From NCBI GenBank assembly GCA_017619675.1, contig JAFZRX010000017.1, positions 28,373 to 92,372 on the forward strand: DNA of 64,000 nt, in the 5' to 3' direction. The stretch is from Bacteroidales bacterium. Lineage in GTDB: Bacteria > Bacteroidota > Bacteroidia > Bacteroidales > UBA932. Both the position numbers and the translations under genes were made by a program. Positions 54,531-62,617 of the stretch are shown here, in pieces; positions within the stretch are counted from its first letter, which is position 1, and every line of letters starts with the position of its first letter. The notes below the pieces were generated by a model that saw nothing but the letters and a program-made list of their open reading frames with translations, had not been told where the DNA came from and searched no databases.

Positions 54531-54637
54531 GTGGTACGTAACCAACTGATACACAATATTTTAAGTGTTTTAATGGTCCCGGTTTCGGCACCCATTAAAG
54601 TGCTTATTTCGTTGATTATCAATACTTTATCCACCAC
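54531..54637 (+). repeat. Palindromic intergenic element, subtype A variant (A5)
   Basis: A 107-bp copy from GTGGTACGTAACC to TTATCCACCAC. The inner right word is TTGATTATCAA. The core is TTTAATGGT-CCCGGTTTCGGC-ACCCATTAAA: compared with A3 the stem has C-to-T and the matching G-to-A, so pairing is kept. It lies between the PspC-like and dehydrogenase genes. Confidence 0.8.
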
Positions 54638-54686
54638 GGCACAACCACCTCATTTTAAAAGAAGTTCACTGAAAACGGATTAACCT

Positions 54687-55727
54687 ATGATTAGAGTAGC
54701 GTTTTACGACACCAAGGCGTACGACCAGCCTTCATTCATACAATACGGAAAGGAAAACGACGTGGAGTTCCGCTTCCTGGAGACCAAGTTGACGGAAGAC
54801 ACCGTTGAACTGGCCAGGGGTTACGACGCCGTCTGCGTCTTTGTGAACGACACCGTCAACGCGGCGGTCATTGACAAACTGTATGAGTACGGAGTAAAGA
54901 TGGTTGCCCTGCGGTGCGCCGGCTACAACAACGTAGACATCCGTCACGCGTTCAAGAAGGTTCACGTGGCCCACGTACCTGCATACTCCCCGTATGCTGT
55001 TGCGGAGCACACTATGGCTCTCCTGCTGACATCTATCAGGCGTATCCACAAGGCGTACAACCGTACCAGGGACTTCAACTTTTCACTGAACGGCCTCACC
55101 GGCTTTGACCTCCACGGCAAGACCGTTGGCGTTGTGGGCACCGGCAAGATTGGCCGTGTCTTCATTGATATCTGCAAGGGTTTCGGGATGAACGTGATAG
55201 CATACGACAAATTCCCGGCAGCGGACTCCGGCATCACCTATGTACCTCTGGACGAACTGTTTGAGAAGAGCGACGTTATTTCCTTCCACTGTCCCCTGAC
55301 TGAGGAGACCAAGCACATGGTCAATGCCGCCGCTATTGAAAGGATGAAGAAAGGCGTTGTTATATTGAACACTTCGCGCGGCGCGCTGATTGACGCCGAG
55401 GCCCTCCTTGAGGGCATCAAGGCGCGCAAGGTGGGCGCCGCCTGCCTTGACGTCTATGAAGAGGAAGCCGACATCTTCTTTGAGGACCGATCGGGCCATA
55501 TCATGGACGATGACCTCCTCTCCCGCCTCATCACCATGCCCAACGTGATAGTGACCTCCCACCAGGCCTTCCTGACGGAAGAAGCCCTCAACAACATCGC
55601 GGAAACCACCGTGGGCAATATTGTCTCCTGCTTCAAGAACGACGGCATCTGCGACAACGAACTCTGCTACCGCTGCGGTAACGTGGAGCACTGCCGCAAG
55701 AACGGCCGCCCGCACCGCTGCTTCTAA
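54687..55727 (+). CDS. ldhA: D-lactate dehydrogenase / 2-hydroxyacid dehydrogenase
   Basis: A 346-residue NAD-dependent D-2-hydroxyacid dehydrogenase, which reduces pyruvate to D-lactate. Cofactor site VGVVGTGKIGRVF (near 150), catalytic Arg in LNTSRGALID, Glu in YEEEADIFFED region and His in VTSHQAFLTEEAL. The N-terminus MIRVAFYDTKAYDQPSF and AVAEHTMALLL are close to LdhA. A Cys-rich tail (YRCGNVEHC) follows. It starts 50 bp behind A5, which therefore lies in its leader or promoter. The 3' end overlaps the convergent carbonic anhydrase gene by four bases. Confidence 0.92.
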   Translation: MIRVAFYDTKAYDQPSFIQYGKENDVEFRFLETKLTEDTVELARGYDAVCVFVNDTVNAAVIDKLYEYGVKMVALRCAGYNNVDIRHAFKKVHVAHVPAYSPYAVAEHTMALLLTSIRRIHKAYNRTRDFNFSLNGLTGFDLHGKTVGVVGTGKIGRVFIDICKGFGMNVIAYDKFPAADSGITYVPLDELFEKSDVISFHCPLTEETKHMVNAAAIERMKKGVVILNTSRGALIDAEALLEGIKARKVGAACLDVYEEEADIFFEDRSGHIMDDDLLSRLITMPNVIVTSHQAFLTEEALNNIAETTVGNIVSCFKNDGICDNELCYRCGNVEHCRKNGRPHRCF

Positions 55728-56260
55728 ACCACCTCCGTCAACGCACCCGTGACGGAGTCGATGACGAAGCCGCGGACGACGACGTCGGCGGGCATCAGAG
55801 GATGCCCCGCCACGGCGGCGACTGTGCGGCGTACGGAGGCCTCCGTATCGTGGAAGCCCTCCAGCCAGTCGGCAATCCCCCGCTCCTCCCAGGCGTCAAG
55901 CGTTGCCTGAGGGACGCCTCGTTCAAGCATATGAGGCTTGAACTCCGCGTAGCTCATGTGGCACGCCCCGCAAGTGGAATGGTGCACCACCATCACTTCG
56001 TTCACGCCCAACTCATAAATTGCCACCAGCAACGACCTGATAGCCGAATCCGTCTCCGACAGCACCAGCCCCCCGGCATTCTTGATAATCTTCGCATCCC
56101 CGTTCCGCAGCCCCAGCGCCTTTGGCAGCAGCTCCGTCAAACGGGTGTCCATGCAAGTCAGCACCGCCAGCCTCTTGGCCGGATACTTGTCCGTCACATA
56201 CGCCTCATACCCCCTCTCCGCCACGAACTCCCTGTTGAATTCCAAAATCTGATCAATCAT
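55724..56260 (-). CDS. Beta-class carbonic anhydrase
   Basis: A 178-residue zinc enzyme for interconversion of carbon dioxide and bicarbonate. Zinc ligands and the Asp-Arg dyad are visible: Cys36, Asp38 and Arg40 in LTCMDTRL, His94 and Cys97 in VHHSTCGAC. It is short, like clade of compact bacterial beta-enzymes. It starts 13 bp behind the flavin reductase gene, so both may be cotranscribed. Confidence 0.92.
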   Translation of the reverse strand: MIDQILEFNREFVAERGYEAYVTDKYPAKRLAVLTCMDTRLTELLPKALGLRNGDAKIIKNAGGLVLSETDSAIRSLLVAIYELGVNEVMVVHHSTCGACHMSYAEFKPHMLERGVPQATLDAWEERGIADWLEGFHDTEASVRRTVAAVAGHPLMPADVVVRGFVIDSVTGALTEVV

Positions 56261-56273
56261 ACCCTAAAGATAC

Positions 56274-56864
56274 TCATTTTCCGAACTTCTTCCCGGCTGC
56301 CCAGGCGCCGCCAACCACGTCGCCAATGGCGCGGTAGCACATCCCGGCGGCGTCAAAGACAATGGGCTGGAGTTTTGCCAGGTCAACCTTGCCGTCGGTG
56401 AGGATGCTTTCGGCAGCGCTCTGGTTCACCACTTCGCCGATAAGGATTCCATCGCTCCAGCTCACCACCCTGCACTCCAGCGTCAGGGGGTATTCGTTGA
56501 TGATGGGAGCATCAACGTTGGGGCTCGGCGTCACCGTGAACCCCACCTTGGCCACCTTATCCGGCACCTTGGTGCCGCTCACCAGGCCAAGGTAATCGGA
56601 CTCCGCCACCGTCCTCACATCTGCGAACGACACTGTGAACGCCCCTGTCTTCTCCAGATTCTCCGTGGTCTTGTGCTTTGACATCGACACCACTATCTGC
56701 CGATAGTCATACTGCCCTGCCCACGCCGCCATCATCACATCCGGCGTATGCTCCTCATCCCACGTGGCGATCATCACGCACGGCTGCGGCGTTGTCACCA
56801 GCGCGTGCTCCGCCCCGAAATTCTTCCTTCCTGCAACATTCTCAAAAGCTTCCTTGGTACTCAT
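56274..56864 (-). CDS. Flavin reductase-like FMN-binding protein
   Basis: A 196-residue protein of the flavin reductase-like/FMN-binding split-barrel family. Seen are PCVMIATWDEEHTPDVMMAA, ISMSKHKTT-type strand (VVSMSKHKTTENLEKTGAF) and ADVRTVAESDYLGLVSG, which match the FMN-binding region. It would bind FMN and reduce flavin or an unknown partner. A TATATTTG box (56896-56903) precedes it. Confidence 0.85.
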   Translation of the reverse strand: MSTKEAFENVAGRKNFGAEHALVTTPQPCVMIATWDEEHTPDVMMAAWAGQYDYRQIVVSMSKHKTTENLEKTGAFTVSFADVRTVAESDYLGLVSGTKVPDKVAKVGFTVTPSPNVDAPIINEYPLTLECRVVSWSDGILIGEVVNQSAAESILTDGKVDLAKLQPIVFDAAGMCYRAIGDVVGGAWAAGKKFGK

Positions 56865-56893
56865 AACAAAGTGGTTTTATTGGTTTCGTTTCA

Positions 56894-56942
56894 CACAAAT
56901 ATAAGAAAAAAGAAAACCGGCCCATCTCCCGACGGACCGATT
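56894..56942 (-). repeat. Direct repeat F, copy 1: -7 box plus terminator hairpin
   Basis: On the minus strand this unit is a stem-loop GGTCCGTC-GGGA-GATGGGCC, then CGG and TTTTCTTTT, then TATATTTG (56896-56903), the -7 box of the flavin reductase gene. The hairpin ends the run 57972-56996. A near-identical unit lies at 59358-59408. Confidence 0.8.
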
Positions 56943-56995
56943 CCATTTCACATTTAACGTTAACTATTACCAATTACATTTAGTCATGGGATTGA

Positions 56996-57598
56996 TCAGT
57001 AAACTAACGACGTTTCTTGCAGACTGTTTATGGCTCCCGTATAAGGGTCAAAGCGACCATTCCTATACATCCACCATAAACTGACCCAGGAGCCGCCTAG
57101 AACTTTGTATTCGGCATACAGATGACGAACCGCTATGTCCATACTTTGCGATGGAACACTCTCATTCCTCATCAGCCTGCATATTACGCTGTTCTCAGAC
57201 TTGATTAGTTTCGCCACGCTTTTTGTCCCTCCGGGAGCCTTATCGGAAAGTTCTTCCAATATACCGGAACAACTCATTTCCGACGCTGCTTTCCTGGCGG
57301 CCGACAATTCTTCCATTCCTACTTTCCTATGAGTCCGAACTTCCAAATAAGCCACCATGGCAACCGCTGCGGCAATAACAGCAATCAATAGGATCATGAA
57401 GATTCGCTTATTCTGCCGCACCTTATCGACAATATCTTCGATCGGATGATGAACATGAAGGCGTTCATACTCTACAATTCCAGATTTACAATAAGGGCAC
57501 TTGCTGCTTTGCAGCTGATCTTCATCAATCGTGGCATTGATGCGTTTGCAGACGATGCGTCCGCATTCAGGGCACTGCCCATCCAGGTACAATCTCAT
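56996..57598 (-). CDS. Zinc-ribbon membrane protein
   Basis: A 200-residue protein with an N-terminal zinc-ribbon-like motif (Cys9-Cys12 in CPEC and Cys34-Cys37 in CPYC), one membrane helix (about 66-86, FMILLIAVIAAAVAMVAYL) and a C-terminal domain of about 110 residues without a recognised motif (ending around WVSLWWMYRNGRFDPYTG). Its start overlaps the stop of the upstream glycine-rich membrane protein by four bases (ATGA), so the two are translationally coupled. It may be a membrane-attached sensor or partner; the function is unknown. Confidence 0.75.
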   Translation of the reverse strand: MRLYLDGQCPECGRIVCKRINATIDEDQLQSSKCPYCKSGIVEYERLHVHHPIEDIVDKVRQNKRIFMILLIAVIAAAVAMVAYLEVRTHRKVGMEELSAARKAASEMSCSGILEELSDKAPGGTKSVAKLIKSENSVICRLMRNESVPSQSMDIAVRHLYAEYKVLGGSWVSLWWMYRNGRFDPYTGAINSLQETSLVY

Positions 57599-57972
57599 CG
57601 TCCTGCCTTTACTTCAGCGCGAGCACGTTTCATTCTTTTCCTAGCCCGATGTACTGCTATCCCGATGCCGACAGCCCCGACTCCGGCGGTGATCCAGCCG
57701 GCTGGCCCCATCGCGGCCAGGACGGCTGCCCCGCCGGCCATCCCAGACCCCCCCGCAGCGAGGGATCCACCCCCCAACCAGGCCAAAAAAGCATTCGTCT
57801 CGCAGATACCTGTCAACGCAGCGCCAGGGCCTGCGCTGAAGATACTCCAAGCGATTGTTTCCCCAGCGAGCGCCGTTGTGCCGCCAGCCACTTCCGCTGC
57901 GACTCCTACACCTACAAGAGCCTTTTCTCCACGGGTCATTTTCCCGTCAGTTTTTTTAAGTTTTTTACGCAT
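57595..57972 (-). CDS. Glycine-rich membrane protein
   Basis: A 125-residue protein with a basic N-terminus (MRKKLKKTDGKMTRG), a glycine- and alanine-rich hydrophobic middle (about 18-107) and a basic tail (HRARKRMKRARAEVKAGR). The segment FLAWLGGGSLAAGGSGMAGG resembles glycine-zipper membrane segments, and faintly the IFI6/IFI27-type fold of interferon-induced proteins. It probably forms a membrane-inserted helix bundle. It is coupled to the zinc-ribbon protein. A role as a membrane-damaging effector is possible, but this is inference. Confidence 0.7.
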   Translation of the reverse strand: MRKKLKKTDGKMTRGEKALVGVGVAAEVAGGTTALAGETIAWSIFSAGPGAALTGICETNAFLAWLGGGSLAAGGSGMAGGAAVLAAMGPAGWITAGVGAVGIGIAVHRARKRMKRARAEVKAGR

Positions 57973-58066
57973 AACTAAAAGTTTTATTGGTTATAGGGCT
58001 TTCCGCCCATTTTTTCTGCGAAGATAGCCGCCGTTTAACACCGTTTACCCGTTTAGCACCGCATAC

Positions 58067-58094
58067 AAAAAAAAAGAGCCACAAATGTGACTCT
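58067..58094 (-). terminator. Rho-independent terminator of the deoxyribosyltransferase-like gene
   Basis: Minus-strand stem AGAGTCAC-ATTT-GTGGCTCT, with one G-T pair, followed directly by nine T. The stem overlaps the stop codon at 58094-58096. Confidence 0.85.
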
Positions 58095-59326
58095 TACCAC
58101 CGAATCAACTTATCTATAAGCTTATCCAATCTTATGGTAAACTCATCCCCCGGAGGTTTTCCTTCTCTATACTTCCTCGCATATCCTCTTAACTTTTCTC
58201 TGTCAATAACACCTGCCGGGTATGAAAAGAAGTTGGCTGTTTTCTTCCACTTATCAGAATCCCCTGCTTTTGGACTCCCATTTTGATCATTGATAAGCCT
58301 CTCGATAAAGAAAGGCAACGTATCTGAATTCGACGGGGTCAACCAGGTAATCTTCTTACTATAAAACTCATCGCCCGAACATAGAATATCTCGTCCGCTG
58401 AATCTAAGAATAAACAACGCAAAACACTCTACACTATTCTGTATCTTTTGTCTATCGACTAGAAAGAAGAATAATTCTTTCAGCGCATCAAATTTGAACG
58501 AAAAGTTATCCCCGAATACAGAGGACTTATAGAATTGGGCTATTAGATCGTCTCTCATTAAATGAGCATAATACCCGCCATCCACCACCTTCTTGCAAAA
58601 CGCCTCCGTAACCGGCTCCTCCAGACTAATCCCTTTAAGCAAATCATGTGAGCCAAAGATCAGACTTTCTGAATGATTTTCAGATTGGTTATCTGATTCA
58701 GCAAGAGCTTTCGCTTGTTGCGCGTCATATTGCTTTCCATCAATAACGAAAACAAGCTCTCCCCCATTCACTTTACGCTCCTTGTATTCTTTGAAATCCT
58801 TATACCCAACATACTGGGAGAAACCGCTCAGCCTCCTTTCCCGCATTACCAGCCCTTTCTCCGGGCCGCAGATATACCTCCTCAATACGCTTGGGTTCAC
58901 ATTCAACAAATCGGCAAGTTCCTGATAATCATCAAGTTCAGGAGAGCGTCCAAACTTAGATATGACATCCGCCATCAATTGTTTGACAACAACACGCTTC
59001 ATCCTGACATCGAAATGATCCTCAAGATAAAGGACCTCCTTCCCCGTCTCCAGGGCATACTCAATCTCCGACCGAGTGCTTGAGCCGATATACCCATCCA
59101 CGTTAATCACGTAGATGGCATCGGCCATGTCTATCTTGCGCTTGTGCATATCATCGAGCATCTCCTTGGTCCCCTCCGTCCACACTTCATCATCGCCCGA
59201 ATGCCCGAACAGCCCCACGCTTATGACGATATTCCCCTCCAGCGTCAGCCGCTTCTGCGCCTCAAGGAACTGCTCCTTGAAGCGCGTGCTGCCGCAGAGG
59301 GTTATTACTTTGTACTTGCCTACCAT
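58094..59326 (-). CDS. Nucleoside deoxyribosyltransferase-like fusion protein
   Basis: A 410-residue protein. The N-terminal 105 residues look like the nucleoside 2-deoxyribosyltransferase-like superfamily: VITLCGSTRF (7-16), ADAIYVINVDGYIGSSTRSE and EIEYALETGKEV, with Glu87/Glu89 as candidate catalytic residues. Residues about 105-190 include a short helical segment (VNPSVLRRYICGPEKGL). The C-terminal half (about 200-410) has no motif that I recognise; it is hydrophilic with LKELFFFLVDRQKIQNSVE. The frame opens at 59350, but the ATG at 59326 follows the TAAATTTG box. The fusion, and its neighbours, suggest a role in phage defence by attacking nucleotides; this is inference. Confidence 0.75.
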   Translation of the reverse strand: MVGKYKVITLCGSTRFKEQFLEAQKRLTLEGNIVISVGLFGHSGDDEVWTEGTKEMLDDMHKRKIDMADAIYVINVDGYIGSSTRSEIEYALETGKEVLYLEDHFDVRMKRVVVKQLMADVISKFGRSPELDDYQELADLLNVNPSVLRRYICGPEKGLVMRERRLSGFSQYVGYKDFKEYKERKVNGGELVFVIDGKQYDAQQAKALAESDNQSENHSESLIFGSHDLLKGISLEEPVTEAFCKKVVDGGYYAHLMRDDLIAQFYKSSVFGDNFSFKFDALKELFFFLVDRQKIQNSVECFALFILRFSGRDILCSGDEFYSKKITWLTPSNSDTLPFFIERLINDQNGSPKAGDSDKWKKTANFFSYPAGVIDREKLRGYARKYREGKPPGDEFTIRLDKLIDKLIRW

Positions 59327-59357
59327 ATTCAAATTAGTTGAATAGAACAATCGTTAC

Positions 59358-59408
59358 CACAAATTTAACAAATAAAAGAAAACCGGCCCGTCTCCCGACG
59401 GACCGATT
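59358..59408 (-). repeat. Direct repeat F, copy 2: -7 box plus terminator hairpin
   Basis: The same unit as at 56894-56942: on the minus strand a stem-loop GGTCCGTC-GGGA-GACGGGCC, then TTTTCTTTT, then TAAATTTG (59360-59367), the -7 box of the deoxyribosyltransferase-like gene. No intact minus-strand gene ends just upstream of it. 35 bp of the hairpin part (59374-59408) match copy 1 with one difference. Confidence 0.8.
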
Positions 59409-59739
59409 AGAAACAACAAACACAAAACTCACTTTTGAGATATGTTACGAACAACACCCAACAATCACATCACATCATACAACACATTGTCGTAAATCAC
59501 TGGTGCAAAGGTACAGCCCTCAATTGTCAACTTTTGACACTCCAAAAAATAATGCAAACTTTTTTGCCAAATATTTTTCCATGCCGATATCTCCGCCCCC
59601 AGCGCCGATGCCATCTCCCCCGCCCCAAGGAATAGAAAGAAAACTTCATCTACCCTTTTGTTGTCAATGATTATATTTATCTTAGACTATTAATCATATT
59701 ATTACCACGTATACCCACATAATTAAACAACCTTTTTAT
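59409..59739. other. AT-rich space before the GIY-YIG gene
   Basis: No gene is supported. It contains a minus-strand TACCTTTG (59506-59513) with TTGACA-like sequence upstream (near 59528), which could be a second, earlier start of transcription for the deoxyribosyltransferase-like gene; hairpin F copy 2 would then sit in its leader. On the plus strand TATATTTA near 59671 is a weak -7 candidate for the GIY-YIG gene. Confidence 0.4.
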
Positions 59740-60585
59740 ATGGCAGAGAATAAAATACCTATCAAGCAATTATTATCGCTTCCTGATGAGATTCTTTCAG
59801 ACTGCAAAATCCATTTTGCGAAGAGTAATGGTTATGACGACCCTCTTGAACTCTTTCTCAATAATCCTGATGAAATCAAGGGATGGAATGAATGGAGAGG
59901 TAACAAAAATGACTTCAACAGAACATATATCTTCACTGTTATTCAGTTTCCGAATAGAACAGACCGATGGCTATTCGTAGGAATCTACAAGGTCATCAAA
60001 AGGTATGAAGACTATGCCGACACCGAACATGGTTATGATGTCGAGTTGACAGATCTTTGCAGTAACCTAATAGGCAGACTAATTGTCGATTATTATTTCA
60101 ATTACCCCCATGGACGTTCCGTTACAATGGAGGGTTACTTGGATTACATCTCCATTGCTGAAATCCTACCCAGTAAGTACGATGGAATTCAGTTTCCTGG
60201 ATTTGACTCAATTAATATCACATTCGCACAGTTAATGACTATTGTCAATGCTGACAACCGTGAATGGCGAACAGCTCTTCAGAGCATATACGGCATCTAT
60301 CTGATTGTAGATCAATTGACCGGAAAACAGTATGTTGGTTCCGCCTATGGAGGAGGTGGTCTATGGAAGAGATGGTCTGATTACATCTATTCCAAAGGTT
60401 CCGGTGGAAATGTCGGACTAGACGAATTACTTGAAGGAAAGCCTGTAAACTATGCCGAGAATTACTTTAAATTCTCCTTACTTGAATTCTTCTCTACCAA
60501 AGTATCAAATGATTATGTTATCTCTCGCGAGAATTTCTGGAAAGAGGTGTTAATGACTCGAAGATTTGGTCTGAATCGCAATTAG
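59740..60585 (+). CDS. GIY-YIG nuclease-domain protein
   Basis: A 281-residue protein with a C-terminal GIY-YIG endonuclease domain (about 183-275): GIY at 185-187, YVG at 198-200 in GKQYVGSAYGGGG, Arg211 in LWKRWSDY and Glu264 in SRENFWKEV. The first 180 residues have no motif that I recognise; they might recognise the target. It would cut DNA. It is the only plus-strand gene inside the island before the recombinase and sits between the deoxyribosyltransferase-like gene and its decayed copy, so it may have arrived there by insertion. A strong hairpin follows at 60609-60639. Confidence 0.85.
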   Translation: MAENKIPIKQLLSLPDEILSDCKIHFAKSNGYDDPLELFLNNPDEIKGWNEWRGNKNDFNRTYIFTVIQFPNRTDRWLFVGIYKVIKRYEDYADTEHGYDVELTDLCSNLIGRLIVDYYFNYPHGRSVTMEGYLDYISIAEILPSKYDGIQFPGFDSINITFAQLMTIVNADNREWRTALQSIYGIYLIVDQLTGKQYVGSAYGGGGLWKRWSDYIYSKGSGGNVGLDELLEGKPVNYAENYFKFSLLEFFSTKVSNDYVISRENFWKEVLMTRRFGLNRN

Positions 60586-60608
60586 TCAACTCAAAAGAGG
60601 TTTATTGA

Positions 60609-60639
60609 AATGTCCCGTCCTTCTTGGGGACGGGACATT
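60609..60639. terminator. Strong hairpin between convergent GIY-YIG and AIPR regions
   Basis: AATGTCCCGTCC (60609-60620) and its perfect complement (60628-60639) around a seven-base loop, 23 bases behind the GIY-YIG stop. There is no T-tract, but its place and strength suggest a terminator, perhaps in both directions. Confidence 0.7.
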
Positions 60640-60690
60640 TAGTATTCTAGACTGTCTTGGCCAAAATGGGGGCTATTTTCTTTTGAGATA

Positions 60691-60825
60691 GTACCCCCGA
60701 ATGTCTAACACACTACTCTAATGACAATAACTTCCCGCCACCGTCAGCCGCTTATGCGCCTCCAGGAACTGTTCCTTGAAGCGCGTGCTGCCGTAGAGGG
60801 TTCTGGCTTTGTATTTGCCTAGCAT
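60691..60825 (-). pseudogene. Decayed 5' fragment of a deoxyribosyltransferase-like gene
   Basis: From the ATG at 60825 the minus strand encodes MLGKYKARTLYGSTRFKEQF and then LEAHKRLTVAG, matching the first 31 residues of the intact protein at 58094-59326 (MVGKYKVITLCGSTRFKEQF, LEAQKRLTLEG). The match then continues as DNA similarity with indels to about 60691. The sequence 5' of the ATG also resembles the leader of the intact gene. The fragment begins 22 bases behind the AIPR stop codon, in the place of a third operon gene. Confidence 0.85.
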
Positions 60826-60846
60826 ATAAATATTTAGTAAAGAGAA

Positions 60847-62604
60847 CTAATCAGCTGTCAAACGGTATTCAAAGAACTCAGGCTTAATAGCAAATGCTTC
60901 GCGCAAAGCTTTGTTTTTTTGGGCGTCCCATGCAGGAAGGAAGGATACAAAACTATTGACTGCAGATTGTATGGCCGCAATACTATCTTTGCTCTTTACC
61001 CAGTTCTGTGGAATGAAGATTTTGTCTTTCAGTTTAGCGTTTTGTTCCCCAGAATCATAAGCCTGGTTCATACAACTGACAACGTTGCTCAACATTGTCT
61101 CGACCATATTGTTCTTCTGTGCAGCCAAAAGACACTGATACGGAGAAGGAACTTTGTCATTTCCATTGAGTTTCGCACAGATGGAAGATAAAGCAAATAG
61201 GAAATGGTAGGGAGCATATGCCTTCATCGTCAGAAGAGTCTGATTAATGCTAAACGGGTTATCCTCTGTCCAGATGCTCATTATCTTATCGTACCAGAAA
61301 TTGAGCGCATAAAGATCTTCCGGATGGTATTCTTTATTGAATAGAGTATCAAAATACTTATCGAAAATCTTAGTCTCACCATAGGAAAGGTTGGGACGTT
61401 GAGAATACCATGCCATCAGAAACTTTCCGAGGAAAGAGAGCTCTACATAAAACTCTTTATCCTTGCTCGCGGGAAGTTGATCACCACGCTTTGCGGCGAA
61501 GTATCCCTGTGGATACTTCTGCTCGTAGGCTTTCTTTAACCGAATAACTCGCTTGTCGTTACTCCGAAGGTCACGCGTTTTTACAGCACTCTGGGTGTTA
61601 GTGTTGATGCTAATACTGTCTGCACGGTCTTTCTGAGGAATCTCATAAAAGCGGAAAAGGACATATGCGTCATTGCGTTTTTTTACGGCCTCACTACACG
61701 AGAGGATTGTATTCAGTGATTGGCAACCATTCACGACACTTACCCCATGAACTTTTAGAATACTTCCTTCAACCAATTCCATTTTATTGCAGATCGCCGT
61801 GATACCGTTGTGGAAGAAAAAGAAGTCTCCACAACGGTCTCCCATAATAGTTTTACGAATCTTCTTATTGACAGTGTTGCTTATCCCTAAGCTCTGACGA
61901 ACATTCTTCTGGAAAAGAGTTCCGTTGCTGATCCCGGGGAACTTGATGCACTCCTTAAGCGGAAGCGCTGCCAAGCAAACGTTAGTGGATCCAATATCTG
62001 TAAACAGAAAACGGCCATCCTCCAGTGTTACACTATGGTTAAGACTTGGATTGTCTTTTTCCATGGCCTGAGTGTATCGGTCATCCAGGCCAACTCTATC
62101 CACGACCAGCAACTCGGCATCAAAGCCATTACCTTCTTCATTGGACAGTGTTGACTGGAATGCAAGTATGTCTTTCTGCGCATCTTCAGTGAAAACTGAT
62201 GTGGTAATCAGTTCAAAGCAAACACTATAATCATCTTCATTCAGCGCTTTGGAAATCTCATTGAGTTTTACTTTAAGACGATCATTTGCACCTTCCTGAA
62301 GCAAGACAAGGTCTTTTAACTGCATCCAGGAAGAAATCACCTCACGTACCGGCTCAGCATTCACGCTTTCGCCAGAAAGGTACTTTCCCTGAACGATAAA
62401 GACCTTCTGTTCGTCATCATCTATGTAGACCGCATCGATTTGCTTATCATTCTGGCCATCAGTTACAGAATCCTTTGCCTGTAAAGCGCCCAATAGATGA
62501 ATGTTTCTCATATACCAAGCGACAAAACGCTGGCCATCATTTGGGTAATTATCCCTATAATACTTGCCAGTAATCTCTGTTTTGATTCTCTCAACAATAT
62601 CCAT
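60847..62604 (-). CDS. AIPR-family (abortive infection phage resistance) protein
   Basis: A 585-residue protein of the AIPR family. The N-terminal part has a nuclease-like core: Asp57 in KQIDAVYIDDDEQ and Gln72-x-Lys74 in VFIVQGKYL, in the D...QxK order of Mrr-type PD-(D/E)XK enzymes. The middle carries the family signature FFFFHNGITAICNK, VSVVNGCQSLNTI and SINTNTQSAVKTRDLRSND in three blocks (about 270-350). The C-terminal third is helical and shows no motif. AIPR proteins are linked with phage resistance; this one probably cleaves nucleic acid on a signal. It follows an unrecognised gene by 13 bp. Confidence 0.88.
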   Translation of the reverse strand: MDIVERIKTEITGKYYRDNYPNDGQRFVAWYMRNIHLLGALQAKDSVTDGQNDKQIDAVYIDDDEQKVFIVQGKYLSGESVNAEPVREVISSWMQLKDLVLLQEGANDRLKVKLNEISKALNEDDYSVCFELITTSVFTEDAQKDILAFQSTLSNEEGNGFDAELLVVDRVGLDDRYTQAMEKDNPSLNHSVTLEDGRFLFTDIGSTNVCLAALPLKECIKFPGISNGTLFQKNVRQSLGISNTVNKKIRKTIMGDRCGDFFFFHNGITAICNKMELVEGSILKVHGVSVVNGCQSLNTILSCSEAVKKRNDAYVLFRFYEIPQKDRADSISINTNTQSAVKTRDLRSNDKRVIRLKKAYEQKYPQGYFAAKRGDQLPASKDKEFYVELSFLGKFLMAWYSQRPNLSYGETKIFDKYFDTLFNKEYHPEDLYALNFWYDKIMSIWTEDNPFSINQTLLTMKAYAPYHFLFALSSICAKLNGNDKVPSPYQCLLAAQKNNMVETMLSNVVSCMNQAYDSGEQNAKLKDKIFIPQNWVKSKDSIAAIQSAVNSFVSFLPAWDAQKNKALREAFAIKPEFFEYRLTAD

Positions 62605-62617
62605 TATGATTCGCTAA

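Noticed and set aside
59506-59513. Minus-strand TACCTTTG as the main promoter of the deoxyribosyltransferase-like gene
   Set aside because: The terminator hairpin at 59374-59408 would lie between it and the gene, while TAAATTTG at 59360-59367 is well placed; kept only as a possible second start.
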